Shown: in pieces, positions 44,959 through 55,008 of the stretch
How the letters are laid out: each line of letters starts with the position of its first letter
Position numbering within the stretch: the first letter of the stretch is position 1
Source: Limnohabitans sp. Jir61
GTDB taxonomy: Bacteria > Pseudomonadota > Gammaproteobacteria > Burkholderiales > Burkholderiaceae_C
Direction: 5' to 3'
Length of the DNA: 64,000 bases
Assembly: GCF_003063545.1 (NCBI RefSeq)
Contig: NZ_NESD01000002.1
Coordinates: 558,001 to 622,000, forward strand
Position numbers and translations under genes: made by a program
Notes under the pieces: generated by a model
Databases searched by the model: none
The model's input: only the letters and a program-made list of their open reading frames with translations
Told to the model about the DNA's origin: nothing

Positions 44959-45681
44959 TCAATGGCCTCCGCCCAAATAGGCAGCTTTGACCGCTGGGTC
45001 GTCTTTGAGCTTGCTGGCTTCACCATGCACAGAGATACGACCGTTTTCCATGACGTAGCCATAGTCGGCCACGTTCAAGGCGGCGGCAGCGAACTGCTCC
45101 ACCAACAACATGGTCACACCTTGACTCTTGAGGTTTTCAATGATTTTGAAAACTTCTTCCACCAAGATAGGCGCCAAGCCCATAGAAGGCTCATCGAGCA
45201 ACACCACTTCGGGGTTGAGCATGACAGCGCGGGCCATGGCCAACATTTGTTGCTCACCGCCCGACAAAGTGCCGGCCAATTGGTTGCGACGCTCTTTGAG
45301 GCGAGGGAACAAGTCCATCGCGCGGTCCAAGTCACCTGCCACGTCGCCTTTGGGGCGGCTGCCAGTCAAACGAGGGAAAGCGCCCAAGGTGAGGTTGTCT
45401 GTCACGGTCATGGTGGCAAACACGCGGCGACCTTCGGGTGAGTGGGCCAGGCCGCGCTTGGCGATGGAGAAAGACTCCATGCCGTCAATGCGTTCTCCGT
45501 TTAAGGTGATCTCGCCGGCAGTGGGCGCGATCATGCCGCTGATAGCGCGCATGGTGGTGGTTTTGCCAGCACCGTTGGAGCCAATCAGGGTCACCACTTT
45601 GCCTTTGGGCACTTCCAAAGAAATGCCGTGCAGCACGTGGACTTTGCCGTAACCGGCTTCGAGGTTTTTAATCGTCAACAT
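44959..45681 (-). CDS. livF: Branched-chain amino acid type ABC transporter ATPase LivF
   Basis: LivF is the second ATPase of an ABC importer of the branched-chain amino acid class. The 240-residue protein has Walker A GSNGAGKTTTMR, the signature LSGGEQQML and Walker B VVLLDEPSMGLAP. It is the last gene of the minus-strand set encoding substrate-binding protein, LivH, LivM-LivG and LivF, 20 nt after the fused gene. The cargo may be an amino acid or related carboxylate; the sequence does not decide. Confidence 0.93.
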   Translation of the reverse strand: MLTIKNLEAGYGKVHVLHGISLEVPKGKVVTLIGSNGAGKTTTMRAISGMIAPTAGEITLNGERIDGMESFSIAKRGLAHSPEGRRVFATMTVTDNLTLGAFPRLTGSRPKGDVAGDLDRAMDLFPRLKERRNQLAGTLSGGEQQMLAMARAVMLNPEVVLLDEPSMGLAPILVEEVFKIIENLKSQGVTMLLVEQFAAAALNVADYGYVMENGRISVHGEASKLKDDPAVKAAYLGGGH

Positions 45682-45701
45682 CTCTAATTCTCCGTATGCG
45701 C

Positions 45702-47624
45702 TTAGGCCGCTGTGCCGCCGAGGTAGGCTTCAATCACCTTCTCGTCAGCCTGCACTTCTGCGGGCAAACCTTCGGCAATCTTTTGACCGAAGTCGAGGAC
45801 CGAGACCGTGTCGCAAACACCCATCACCACATCCATGTGATGCTCGATCAAGATCACGGTGATGCCGTGGTCGCGAATCTTGCGGATGATTTGAATGAGC
45901 TCTTTGATGTCTGGTGCGGTCAAGCCTGCAGCTGGCTCGTCCAACAACAAGAGTTGTGGGTCAAGCGCCAAAGCGCGGGCGATTTCGAGCAAGCGCTGTT
46001 TGCCATAGGGCAAGTTACGCGCTTGTTCATCAGCCAGTTCAGACAAGCCCACAAAGTTGAGCAGACCCATGGCACGTTCATTAGCGGCTGTGTCTTCGCC
46101 TACATAGCGTGAAGAGTTGAACGCCACATCCACAAAATTGCTGTGGAAGGTGTGGTGCAAACCGACCAACACGTTTTGCAAGGCGGTCATTTCGCCAAAC
46201 AACTGCACGTTTTGGAAAGTACGCGCAATGCCAGACAACGCGATGTCTGACGAGGTACGGCCAACGACTGAAGTGCCTTCAAACTCAATGCTGCCGGCAG
46301 TTGGCACATAGATGCCTGTCAGCACGTTCATCATCGTGCTCTTGCCTGAGCCGTTGGGGCCAATCAAGCCGTGAATGGTGCCGCGCTTGATGCGCAGATC
46401 GACTTGGTTGATCGCCTTCAAGCCGCCAAACTGCATCAACACTTGCTTGGCCACCAACAAGTCTTCGCCGCCATGCTTGGCAGCACGAATGATGGGGTCG
46501 CCACTGCTGGTCACATGCTCGACGTGTTGCACAGCGGCATGTTTGCGATGCGCCCACAAGCTACGCACAAAACCCACGATACCGTCTTGGAGGTAATACA
46601 CCACGAACAGAATCATCAAGCCGAAGATGGACAAGCGCCAGTCAGTGATGCTTTCCAACCAGAAAGCAAACACGGCCAAAGCAGCTGTACCCACCACTGG
46701 CACAGCCATGGTTTGTGGCGTGGTGATTTTGCGAGCAACGCCAATGATGGCGCCAATCAACATCAACACAGCCAACACACTGGCGACCATGCGGAACATT
46801 TCCAAATCATCCAGCAGCTTAGGCAGCAACACGATGATGGTGGCACCCAACATCGAACCAATGCGTGTCTTGCGACCGCCCATGATGACGGCCAACAAGA
46901 ACATAACGGTGAGTTCGTTGTTGTAGGTGTTGGGAGAAATGTATTGCTCAGAGTAGGCATACAAGCAACCAGCCAAGCCAGCAAAACCAGCGCTGATCAC
47001 AAAGGCATACACCTTGTATTTGTAAACCGACACACCCATACAGTCAGACGCCACAGGGCTACCGCGCAGCGCTTCAAACGCGCGGCCAAGTTGTGAGCGC
47101 AACACTCGGTGCACCACCAGCAGCGACAAGGCCAACAAAGCCGTGACCACCCAGTAGAAGGTTTGTTCGTCAAACTTGTAGCCAGCCACAGTCGGCTTAG
47201 GGATCTTGATACCCATGGGGCCTTCGGTGAGGAAGGTCATTTCATTGATCAAGATTTGGATGATGGTGCCAAAGGCCATGGTCACCATCGCCAAGTAAGG
47301 CCCAGAAACCCGCAGCGCGGGCAACGCGAGCAATGCGCCAAACACAGCAGTCACGGCAATGCTGGCGGGCACGATCACCCAGAAAGGCGCACCGAGTTTC
47401 ATGAACAGCACGCCTGCTGTGTAGGCACCAATGCCAAACAAACCAGCATGGCCCAAAGACACTTGACCGGTGTAGCCCACCACGATGTCCAAACCAAACA
47501 GCAAGATCGCGTAGATCATGATGGTTTCGACCAAGTGAATGTAGTACGGGTTGTGCGTGAACACGGGCACGAGTGCCAACAGCACAAAGCCCACGATAGA
47601 AGCGAGTAGATATTTGCGATTCAT
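45702..47624 (-). CDS. livM: Fused LivM permease - LivG ATPase
   Basis: This 640-residue fusion carries a permease in residues 1-345 (about eight helices, FGLDIVVGYTGQVSLGHAGLFG) and an ABC ATPase in residues about 380-640. The ATPase has Walker A GPNGSGKSTMMN, the ABC signature variant LPYGKQRLLEIARAL and Walker B LLLLDEPAAGL. The two functions are usually encoded by separate livM and livG genes. The joint linker is near residues 345-385. It starts 2 nt from the livH stop and is encoded in one operon with livF. Confidence 0.93.
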   Translation of the reverse strand: MNRKYLLASIVGFVLLALVPVFTHNPYYIHLVETIMIYAILLFGLDIVVGYTGQVSLGHAGLFGIGAYTAGVLFMKLGAPFWVIVPASIAVTAVFGALLALPALRVSGPYLAMVTMAFGTIIQILINEMTFLTEGPMGIKIPKPTVAGYKFDEQTFYWVVTALLALSLLVVHRVLRSQLGRAFEALRGSPVASDCMGVSVYKYKVYAFVISAGFAGLAGCLYAYSEQYISPNTYNNELTVMFLLAVIMGGRKTRIGSMLGATIIVLLPKLLDDLEMFRMVASVLAVLMLIGAIIGVARKITTPQTMAVPVVGTAALAVFAFWLESITDWRLSIFGLMILFVVYYLQDGIVGFVRSLWAHRKHAAVQHVEHVTSSGDPIIRAAKHGGEDLLVAKQVLMQFGGLKAINQVDLRIKRGTIHGLIGPNGSGKSTMMNVLTGIYVPTAGSIEFEGTSVVGRTSSDIALSGIARTFQNVQLFGEMTALQNVLVGLHHTFHSNFVDVAFNSSRYVGEDTAANERAMGLLNFVGLSELADEQARNLPYGKQRLLEIARALALDPQLLLLDEPAAGLTAPDIKELIQIIRKIRDHGITVILIEHHMDVVMGVCDTVSVLDFGQKIAEGLPAEVQADEKVIEAYLGGTAA

Positions 47625-47626
47625 GT

Positions 47627-48505
47627 TTAAACCTTCTTGATCGCAGATTTACCAAACAGTCCCGCAGGTTTGACTGCCAAGACCAAGAGCAACAAGACCA
47701 AGCCCGGCACGTCTTTGTAGCCAGTGGAAATGTAAAAACCTGTTGTTGTTTCGGCCACACCCAAAATGATGCCGCCTACGATAATGCCCATGCCGCTTGT
47801 CAAACCACCAATGATGGCGACCGCAAAAGCTTTGAGCCCCAAAACCGCACCCATGGTGGCACCAGTCAACGTGAGCGGCGCAATCAACACACCTGCAAAC
47901 GAAGCAGTGAGAGAAGACAAGGCATACGAAAAGGTGATGACCAAGCCCGTGTTGATGCCCATCAACTTAGCTGCATCACGGTCGTTGAACGTGGCAACCA
48001 CGGCTTTGCCGTAAATGGTTTTGCGGTTGAAAAACTCCACCGCCAACATCATCACCAAAGCGCCAGCGATCACCAGCAGTTCCATCGGCAGCACGTTGGC
48101 GCCCAAGACTTTCATGGGCGCTTCTGGTAGAGGTGATGGGAATTTCAAATCATCCCGGCCCCAAATGTTTTCGGCCACGTTTTTAAAAATAATGCCCAAG
48201 GCGATGGTGGACATGATCCAACCAAACTCGCTCTTGATTTTGATGGCGGGTCGCACACCAATGCGTTCAACCAAAGCGCCTTGCAGCAAGCCGAATGCTC
48301 CGACCACGGGGAGGGCCAGCCAGTAATTGACGCCCAAGCTGTCAACCAGTGTCAAGCCCACCAAGGCGCCCAACATCAAGGCCTCGCCTTGACCGAAGTT
48401 CAAGGTGTCAGAGGTAGCAAACGTCAACTGGTAGCCAAACGCGATGACCGCGTAAATCATGCCCAGCGCGATGCCACTGTAGATAAGTTGCAGCAGAATT
48501 TCCAT
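47627..48505 (-). CDS. livH: Branched-chain amino acid ABC transporter permease LivH
   Basis: This 292-residue inner-membrane permease has about eight helices and the family features GLALGMIYAVIAFGYQLTFA-like N-terminus and DAAKLMGINTGLVITFSYAL in the coupling region. It forms the transmembrane channel with the LivM part of the fused protein. It lies between the substrate-binding protein gene and the LivM-LivG gene. A hairpin terminator separates it from the upstream binding-protein gene. Confidence 0.92.
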   Translation of the reverse strand: MEILLQLIYSGIALGMIYAVIAFGYQLTFATSDTLNFGQGEALMLGALVGLTLVDSLGVNYWLALPVVGAFGLLQGALVERIGVRPAIKIKSEFGWIMSTIALGIIFKNVAENIWGRDDLKFPSPLPEAPMKVLGANVLPMELLVIAGALVMMLAVEFFNRKTIYGKAVVATFNDRDAAKLMGINTGLVITFSYALSSLTASFAGVLIAPLTLTGATMGAVLGLKAFAVAIIGGLTSGMGIIVGGIILGVAETTTGFYISTGYKDVPGLVLLLLVLAVKPAGLFGKSAIKKV

Positions 48506-48540
48506 AAATGCGCTCTTGTTTCTTATTAAATACTCAACAC

Positions 48541-48583
48541 AAAAAAAGCACCGTACTGCTCGCTATGCAAATAGTACGGTGCT
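48541..48583 (-). terminator. Rho-independent terminator/attenuator after the binding-protein gene
   Basis: On the minus strand an 11-bp perfect stem AGCACCGTACT / AGTACGGTGCT is followed directly by a run of seven T. It lies between the substrate-binding protein gene and livH, both on the minus strand. It would cut most transcripts after the binding protein and let fewer reach the membrane components, a common dosage device in ABC operons. Confidence 0.9.
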
Positions 48584-48597
48584 GGTGTGCCTAGAAA

Positions 48598-49824
48598 TTA
48601 CTTCTTGGCAGGTTGCTTGGCTGCCTTTGTACGGATGTCAGAGCCACGCTTGGCATCTTCTTCGTAGGCATACACCACACGGCTGCCTTTGACTTCACCG
48701 AACACTGGAATGTTGGCAGTGATGGCTTCGTGGTCGTCGTGTGTGAATGGCTTGTCATAAGTTGTCACAACGCCTTCCACTTTGGCTTGCAAGCTTTCCA
48801 AAGCTTCGCGAACCTTTGGACCGTCTGTGGTACCGGCTTGCTTGATCGCAGCAGTCAACAGGTACACAGAGTCGTAACCTTGAGCCGCGGACACGGGTGA
48901 ATCGATGCGGTTGTTCTTTGGCTTAAAGGTCTTCAGGTAGCTTTCGATGAAGGCTTTGCGCTTCATGGTGTTGGGCTCTTGAATGAAGGTTTGTGGCATG
49001 CGCGCACCTTCACCACCAGGGCCTGCGTTGTCAATGAAGTTGGCCATTGACAAAGTCCAGCTGCCGATCATTGGGACTTTCCAGCCCAACTTGGTCATGC
49101 CGTTGGCGATTTGTGCCAACTCTGGGCCAATCGCGTAAGTCAAGATCACTTCAGCGCCAGCTTCTTTGGCCTTGAGCAACTGAGCGGTCATGTCAACGTC
49201 TTTGACGTTGAACTTCTCAACTGCAACAGCCTTCACGCCTTTGACAGCCAAGGCTTTTTCCAAGTCATCACGGCCCAGTTGGCCGTAGTTTGTAGAGTCA
49301 GCCAAGATGGCAACTTTCTTGAAGCCACGACGTGTGATAGCTTCTTCCACAATCATTGGTGCTTGGATGCTGTCGTGCGCGGCGTTGCGGAAAATGTAGT
49401 TATCTGGGAACTCAGGCGCTTTGAACTGCTGCGTCACGATCGAGCCGGTGGCCACGTTGTTGAAAACGGGGATCTTGGCTTCTTGGTAGAAGCGTTGTGA
49501 GGCCAAAGCCACGCCCGTGTTGATGAAGCCCATGGTCGCAACCACTTGCTCTTTGTTGATCAGCTCTTGGGCGATTTGCACGCCACGTTCGTTTTTGGCT
49601 TCGTCATCGCGCTCGACCAGCTGGATTTGTTTGCCCAACACGCCGCCGGCTTTGTTGATTTCTTGTGCTGCCAAGCGAACGCCATCGCGCATGCTCACGC
49701 CCATAGAAGATGAGCCACCGGTATAGGGGCCAGTCACGCCAATTTTGATGGTGTCAGCCGCTGTAGCCAAGCCAGCAGCAAACATCATGGATGCAATGGC
49801 GGTAAGTTTGAGGGTTCGAATCAT
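48598..49824 (-). CDS. Periplasmic substrate-binding protein, branched-chain amino acid type
   Basis: This 408-residue periplasmic binding protein has a signal peptide (MIRTLKLTAIASMMFAAGLA with a TAAD cut site) and a Peripla_BP_6 fold: IKIGVTGPYTGGSSSMGVSM, QLVERDDEAKNERGVQIAQE and VILTYAIGPELAQIANG. It delivers ligand to the LivHMGF membrane complex encoded downstream. The ligand may be Leu/Ile/Val or an aromatic or short-chain acid. It is divergent from icmF across a 245-nt spacer. Confidence 0.9.
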   Translation of the reverse strand: MIRTLKLTAIASMMFAAGLATAADTIKIGVTGPYTGGSSSMGVSMRDGVRLAAQEINKAGGVLGKQIQLVERDDEAKNERGVQIAQELINKEQVVATMGFINTGVALASQRFYQEAKIPVFNNVATGSIVTQQFKAPEFPDNYIFRNAAHDSIQAPMIVEEAITRRGFKKVAILADSTNYGQLGRDDLEKALAVKGVKAVAVEKFNVKDVDMTAQLLKAKEAGAEVILTYAIGPELAQIANGMTKLGWKVPMIGSWTLSMANFIDNAGPGGEGARMPQTFIQEPNTMKRKAFIESYLKTFKPKNNRIDSPVSAAQGYDSVYLLTAAIKQAGTTDGPKVREALESLQAKVEGVVTTYDKPFTHDDHEAITANIPVFGEVKGSRVVYAYEEDAKRGSDIRTKAAKQPAKK

Positions 49825-50015
49825 GTTGTCTCCTTCGATGTCGGATGAAAAAATTTACCTAAATACAGGTTGCGATTTTGATCGTCTTGGACAGCTTTGG
49901 GCGCTTTTCTTTGTACGTAAAACTACGATTTAGTCGCGCGTGGGACTAGTGCAAACCCTAGTCGTGACGCGCTTTGCAAGCGATGTTGAGCAAAATTCAC
50001 GAAGCACAGCTATGA

Positions 50016-50037
50016 TTGACGTTTACGTAAACGTAAA
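50016..50037 (+). promoter_or_regulatory. Palindromic operator upstream of icmF (LiuR-like)
   Basis: TTGACGTTTACGTAAA followed by CGTAAA contains a near-perfect inverted repeat centred on ACGT and TTTACGTAAA. From memory, this resembles the operators of LiuR/MerR-type regulators of branched-chain amino acid catabolism. It lies 33 nt before the icmF start, in the divergent spacer with the liv binding-protein gene, so it could control either side. The assignment is by eye only. Confidence 0.45.
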
Positions 50038-50069
50038 TTCACCCTCCCTTCCGTCTTCCGGAGCACCGC

Positions 50070-53000
50070 ATGTCTGACTTGTCCGCCGAATTCCAAGCCC
50101 TTGCCAACTACAAGCCCACGCAAAAAGTGCGCTTCGTCACCGCTGCCTCTTTGTTTGACGGCCACGACGCCGCCATCAACATCATGCGACGCATCTTGCA
50201 GGGCATGGGCGCTGAAGTGATTCACTTAGGCCACAACCGCTCGGTGGACGAAGTGGTGACTGCTGCGCTGCAAGAAGACGTGCAAGGCATTGCCATCAGC
50301 TCGTACCAAGGCGGCCACGTGGAGTACTTCAAGTACATGGTCGATTTGCTGCGCGCGCGTGGCGGCGAACACATCCAAGTGTTTGGCGGCGGCGGCGGTG
50401 TGATCGTGCCTCCAGAAATTCGCGAGCTGCAAGCCTACGGCGTGACCCGCATTTACAGCCCAGAAGACGGCCAGAAGATGGGCCTGCAAGGCATGATCGG
50501 CGAAATGATCATGCGCTGCGACAAAGACTTGTCGAGCTACGCCCCCTCTGCCGTGAAAGAGATTCAAGGCCACGACGAAATGGCATGGCGCAAACTGGCA
50601 CAGCTCATCACCGCCTTGGAGAACGAAAAGGCTGACCCCAAAGTGGTTGAAGCCGTTCGCAAAGAGTCGCTGAACCACAAAGTGCCCGTGCTCGGCATCA
50701 CCGGCACCGGCGGTGCGGGCAAGTCTTCGCTGACCGACGAACTTGTGCGCCGCATTCGTTTGGACCAAGGCGACGCGCTGCGCATTGCTGTCATTTCTAT
50801 TGACCCTTCTCGTCGCAAGAGCGGTGGCGCTTTGCTCGGCGACCGCATTCGCATGAATGCCATTTCGCCTTGGGCGAAATCTTCTAATTCTGGCCTTGGA
50901 GATAGCGGTCAACGCGTGTTCATGCGCTCACTCGCCACCCGCGACTTTGGCAGCGAAATCAGCGCGGCCCTGCCCGATGTGTTGGCCGCCACCAAGTGCG
51001 CTGGCTTTGATCTGATCATTGTGGAAACCTCGGGCATTGGCCAAGGCGACGCCGCCATCGTGCCGCATGTGGATGTGCCCATGTATGTGATGACGCCTGA
51101 GTTTGGCGCAGCCAGCCAGCTGGAAAAAATCGACATGCTCGACTTTGCCGAGTTTGTGGCTATCAACAAGTTTGACCGCAAAGGCGCCAGCGACGCGCTG
51201 CGCGATGTGGCCAAACAAGTGCAACGAAACAAGGAAGCGTGGCACACACCGACTGAGCAAATGCCGGTGTTTGGCACCATGGCCGCGCGCTTCAACGACG
51301 ACGGCGTGACTGCGCTGTACCAAGCCCTAAAAGGCCGCTTGACCGAGCTGGGCCTGACTTTCAAAGAAGGCCGTTTGCCATTGGTGGACGTGCGCCACAG
51401 CAGCAACCAAACGCCTGTGGTGCCTGCCGCACGCACACGCTACTTGGCCGAAATCACCGACACCGTGCGCGGCTACAAAAAGCGTGCACGTACACAAGCC
51501 AAACTGGCTCGCGAAATTCAACAACTGCGCGAAGCTGCGCGCATGTTGTCCGAAGACAAGCCAGGCCGCGCCAAAGCATCAGAAGCAGCCATCGACTTGG
51601 CCTTTGCGCGCGAAGAAAACTTAGGTGCTGCAGAGCGCAAACTCTTGGCCCAATGGCCAGACATGCAAGCCGCCTATGCAGGCGACGAGTACGTGGTGAA
51701 GATTCGCGACAAAGAGATTCGCACAGCGCTCACCACCAAGTCCCTCAGCGGCACGGTGATTCGCAAAGTGGCTTTACCTACTTACGAAGACCACGGCGAA
51801 ATTTTGAAGTGGCTCATGCTCGACAACGTGCCCGGCAGCTACCCCTACACCGCTGGCACATTCGCTTTCAAGCGCGAGGGCGAAGACCCAACCCGCATGT
51901 TTGCGGGCGAAGGCGACCCCTTCCGCACCAACCGCCGCTTCAAGTTGGTGAGCGAAGGCATGGATGCCAAGCGTTTGTCCACCGCGTTTGACTCGGTCAC
52001 GCTTTATGGCAACGACCCAGACCCACGTCCAGACATTTACGGCAAGGTAGGCAACTCAGGCGTCAACGTGGCCACGCTGGACGACATGAAGGTGTTGTAC
52101 GACGGGTTTGACCTGTGCAATCCCACCACCAGCGTGTCGATGACCATCAACGGCCCAGCGCCCTCCATCTTGGCGATGTTCATGAACACCGCCATCGACC
52201 AAAACATTGAGAAGTTCAAAAAGGACAACGGCCGCGACCCGACCGAAACTGAGACCGCCAAGATCAAAGAGTGGGTCATGCAAAACGTGCGCGGCACGGT
52301 GCAAGCTGACATCTTGAAAGAAGACCAAGGCCAAAACACGTGCTTGTTCAGCACCGAGTTTTCACTGAAGGTGATGGGCGACATCGCGCAGTACTTTGTG
52401 CACAACCAAGTGCGCAACTTCTATAGCGTGTCGATCAGCGGTTATCACATTGCAGAAGCGGGTGCGAACCCCATTTCTCAATTGGCGTTCACGCTCTCCA
52501 ACGGCTTCACCTTTGTGGAAGCCTACTTGGCGCGCGGCATGCACATTGACGACTTCGCACCTAACCTGAGCTTCTTCTTCAGCAACGGCATGGACCCCGA
52601 GTACACCGTGATGGGCCGCGTGGCACGTCGCATTTGGGCTGTGGCGATGAAAGAGAAGTACGGCGCAAACGAGCGTTCACAAAAGCTTAAATATCACATC
52701 CAAACCTCTGGCCGTTCATTGCACGCGCAAGAGATTCAGTTCAACGACATCCGCACCACGCTGCAAGCGCTGATTGCGATTTACGACAACTGCAACTCCC
52801 TGCATACCAACGCGTTTGACGAAGCCATCACCACGCCCACCGAAGATTCTGTGCGTCGCGCCATGGCGATTCAGCTCATCATCAACCGCGAGTGGGGCTT
52901 GGCCAAAAACGAAAACCCCAACCAAGGTGCGTTCATCATCGAAGAACTCACCGAGTTGGTCGAAGAGGCCGTGCTGGCCGAGTTCGAGCGCATTGCCGAA

Positions 53001-53390
53001 CGAGGCGGTGTGTTGGGCGCGATGGAAACCGGCTACCAACGCGGCAAGATTCAAGACGAATCGATGACCTACGAAATGCTCAAGCACACAGGCGAGCTGC
53101 CCATCATCGGCGTCAACACCTTCCGCAACCCGCACGGCGAGCAAGTGATGGACAAGCTGGAATTGGCCCGCTCGACCGAAGAGGAAAAGCAAAGCCAACT
53201 CAACCGCTTGAACGACTTCCACACCCGCCACAAAGCCGAAGCCGAGGTGCAACTGGCACGCCTGCAACAAGCCGTGATCGACAACGCCAACGTATTTGAG
53301 GTGTTGATGGATGCGGTGCGTGTGTGTTCACTGGGCCAGATCACCAACGCCTTGTTTGAGGTGGGTGGTCAGTACCGTCGCAATATGTAA
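50070..53390 (+). CDS. icmF: Fused isobutyryl-CoA mutase IcmF
   Basis: IcmF is a B12-dependent mutase that interconverts isobutyryl-CoA and n-butyryl-CoA, with a built-in G-protein chaperone. The 1106-residue protein has an N-terminal B12-binding domain ([13 protein letters not shown] with the cobalt His), then a G3E GTPase ([33 protein letters not shown]) and a C-terminal mutase barrel ([41 protein letters not shown]). The domain order matches known IcmF. The ATG has weak upstream SD-like bases. It likely serves Val/Ile or butyrate metabolism beside the liv transporter. Confidence 0.95.
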   Translation: MSDLSAEFQALANYKPTQKVRFVTAASLFDGHDAAINIMRRILQGMGAEVIHLGHNRSVDEVVTAALQEDVQGIAISSYQGGHVEYFKYMVDLLRARGGEHIQVFGGGGGVIVPPEIRELQAYGVTRIYSPEDGQKMGLQGMIGEMIMRCDKDLSSYAPSAVKEIQGHDEMAWRKLAQLITALENEKADPKVVEAVRKESLNHKVPVLGITGTGGAGKSSLTDELVRRIRLDQGDALRIAVISIDPSRRKSGGALLGDRIRMNAISPWAKSSNSGLGDSGQRVFMRSLATRDFGSEISAALPDVLAATKCAGFDLIIVETSGIGQGDAAIVPHVDVPMYVMTPEFGAASQLEKIDMLDFAEFVAINKFDRKGASDALRDVAKQVQRNKEAWHTPTEQMPVFGTMAARFNDDGVTALYQALKGRLTELGLTFKEGRLPLVDVRHSSNQTPVVPAARTRYLAEITDTVRGYKKRARTQAKLAREIQQLREAARMLSEDKPGRAKASEAAIDLAFAREENLGAAERKLLAQWPDMQAAYAGDEYVVKIRDKEIRTALTTKSLSGTVIRKVALPTYEDHGEILKWLMLDNVPGSYPYTAGTFAFKREGEDPTRMFAGEGDPFRTNRRFKLVSEGMDAKRLSTAFDSVTLYGNDPDPRPDIYGKVGNSGVNVATLDDMKVLYDGFDLCNPTTSVSMTINGPAPSILAMFMNTAIDQNIEKFKKDNGRDPTETETAKIKEWVMQNVRGTVQADILKEDQGQNTCLFSTEFSLKVMGDIAQYFVHNQVRNFYSVSISGYHIAEAGANPISQLAFTLSNGFTFVEAYLARGMHIDDFAPNLSFFFSNGMDPEYTVMGRVARRIWAVAMKEKYGANERSQKLKYHIQTSGRSLHAQEIQFNDIRTTLQALIAIYDNCNSLHTNAFDEAITTPTEDSVRRAMAIQLIINREWGLAKNENPNQGAFIIEELTELVEEAVLAEFERIAERGGVLGAMETGYQRGKIQDESMTYEMLKHTGELPIIGVNTFRNPHGEQVMDKLELARSTEEEKQSQLNRLNDFHTRHKAEAEVQLARLQQAVIDNANVFEVLMDAVRVCSLGQITNALFEVGGQYRRNM

Positions 53391-53445
53391 TAGGGCTGTT
53401 GCGAGCGCGCTCAAAAGTGACACAAAGCGCTCGTAACATCGGGGC

Positions 53446-54939
53446 ATGAGTATTCGCCCGCCCTTCACCGCCCCCACCCGTCACAGCGACGCCGACAGCG
53501 CCCTTGCCCAAGTGCAGGCGCTGTACCAAACCAGTCTTGACCACCTTCGCCAAGCCATGCGCGAGTTTGTGGCTGGCAAGCAGTTTGAACAACGTGTGCG
53601 GGCCTTCTACCCGTTTGTGCGCATCCACACCAAAACCGGCGCGCTACAAGCCAACAGCGAAGGCGCAGGCTTGAGCTACGGCTTTGTGGCCGAGCCTGGC
53701 CGCTACGAGACCACCCTCACCCGCCCCGATTTGTTTGCTGCTTATTGCCGCGAGCAATTCCGCCTGCTATTGCAAAACCATGGCGGTACGTTAGAGGTGG
53801 GCATGAGCCACCAGCCTATCCCTGTGCATTTCTCCTTCGCCGACCACGACCATGTGGAAGGCGAGATGAGCGCCGAGCGTCGCCAGCTCATGCGCGAGGT
53901 GTTTGACCTGCCCGACCTCACTGCGATGGACGACGGGATTGCCAATGGCACGTTTGAGGCTAGACCTAACGAGCCACAGCCTTTGTCGCTGTTCACCGCT
54001 GCGCGCATGGACTATTCGTTACAGCGCCTGCGCCACTACAGCGGCACATCGCCTGAGCATTTTCAGAACTATGTGTTGTTCACCAACTACCAGTTCTACA
54101 TTGACGAGTTTGTGCGCTTGGGCCATGAGGCCATGCAAGACCCTAAGAGCGAATACATCGCGTTTGTGGAACCCGGCAACGTGGTGACGCGCCGCGTTGG
54201 CCTAACCGCAGAAGCCAACGATGCCTTGGGCAAAGTGCCACCACGTTTGCCACAAATGCCCGGCTACCACTTGGTGCGCGCAGACCACACGGGCATCACC
54301 ATGGTGAACATCGGCGTAGGTCCTGCCAACGCCAAAAACATCACCGACCACATCGCCGTGCTGCGCCCACATGCGTGGCTGATGCTGGGCCACTGCGCAG
54401 GCCTGCGCAACACGCAGCAACTGGGCGACTACGTGCTAGCCCACGGCTATGTGCGTGAAGACCATGTGTTGGATGAAGAGCTGCCTCTGTGGGTGCCTAT
54501 CCCTGCACTGGCTGAAATTCAAGTCGCGCTCGAGCAAGCGGTGAAGGATGTTACACAATGCGAAGGCGCAGAACTCAAACGCATCTTGCGCACAGGCACC
54601 GTGGCCAGCACCGATAACCGCAACTGGGAACTGTTGCCAGACAACACACCGCAACGCCGCTTTAGCCAAAGCCGCGCTGTGGCACTCGACATGGAAAGCG
54701 CCACGATTGCCGCGAACGGTTTTCGATTCCGTGTGCCCTACGGCACGCTGCTGTGCGTGAGCGACAAACCGCTGCACGGCGAAATCAAGCTGCCGGGCAT
54801 GGCCAACCACTTCTACCGCGAGCGTGTAGACCAACACTTGCGCATCGGCATGCGCGCGATTGAGCTGCTGCGCCAGCAAGGGCCTGCACAACTGCACAGC
54901 CGCAAGTTGCGCAGCTTTGCGGAAGTTGCGTTTCAATAA
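53446..54939 (+). CDS. amn: AMP nucleosidase
   Basis: Amn hydrolyses AMP to adenine and ribose 5-phosphate and is involved in purine balance. The 497-residue protein has an N-terminal Amn-specific domain (FVAGKQFEQRVRAFYPFVRIHTKTG) and a C-terminal nucleoside phosphorylase fold (VNIGVGPANAKNITDHIAVLRPHAWLMLGHCAG, ALDMESATIAANGF, LLCVSDKPLHGE). Length and order match bacterial Amn. It starts 56 nt after icmF. A bidirectional terminator lies between it and psd. Confidence 0.93.
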   Translation: MSIRPPFTAPTRHSDADSALAQVQALYQTSLDHLRQAMREFVAGKQFEQRVRAFYPFVRIHTKTGALQANSEGAGLSYGFVAEPGRYETTLTRPDLFAAYCREQFRLLLQNHGGTLEVGMSHQPIPVHFSFADHDHVEGEMSAERRQLMREVFDLPDLTAMDDGIANGTFEARPNEPQPLSLFTAARMDYSLQRLRHYSGTSPEHFQNYVLFTNYQFYIDEFVRLGHEAMQDPKSEYIAFVEPGNVVTRRVGLTAEANDALGKVPPRLPQMPGYHLVRADHTGITMVNIGVGPANAKNITDHIAVLRPHAWLMLGHCAGLRNTQQLGDYVLAHGYVREDHVLDEELPLWVPIPALAEIQVALEQAVKDVTQCEGAELKRILRTGTVASTDNRNWELLPDNTPQRRFSQSRAVALDMESATIAANGFRFRVPYGTLLCVSDKPLHGEIKLPGMANHFYRERVDQHLRIGMRAIELLRQQGPAQLHSRKLRSFAEVAFQ

Positions 54940-54963
54940 GCCTCACATCAACCGCCCAAAAAG

Positions 54964-54988
54964 AAACCGCCTCAACAGAGGCGGTTTT
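54964..54988. terminator. Bidirectional terminator between amn and psd
   Basis: AAACCGCCTC and GAGGCGGTTT form a 10-bp stem with the loop AACA, with T-rich ends on both strands. It sits between the convergent amn and psd genes and could stop transcription from either side. Confidence 0.85.
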
Positions 54989-55008
54989 CACGTGTGCAGG
55001 GCGCTGCT

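Noticed and set aside
49915-49975. Short inverted repeat GACTAG...CTAGTC before icmF
   Set aside because: Only six bases per arm, likely chance, and it lacks a clear role beyond the stronger palindrome nearby.
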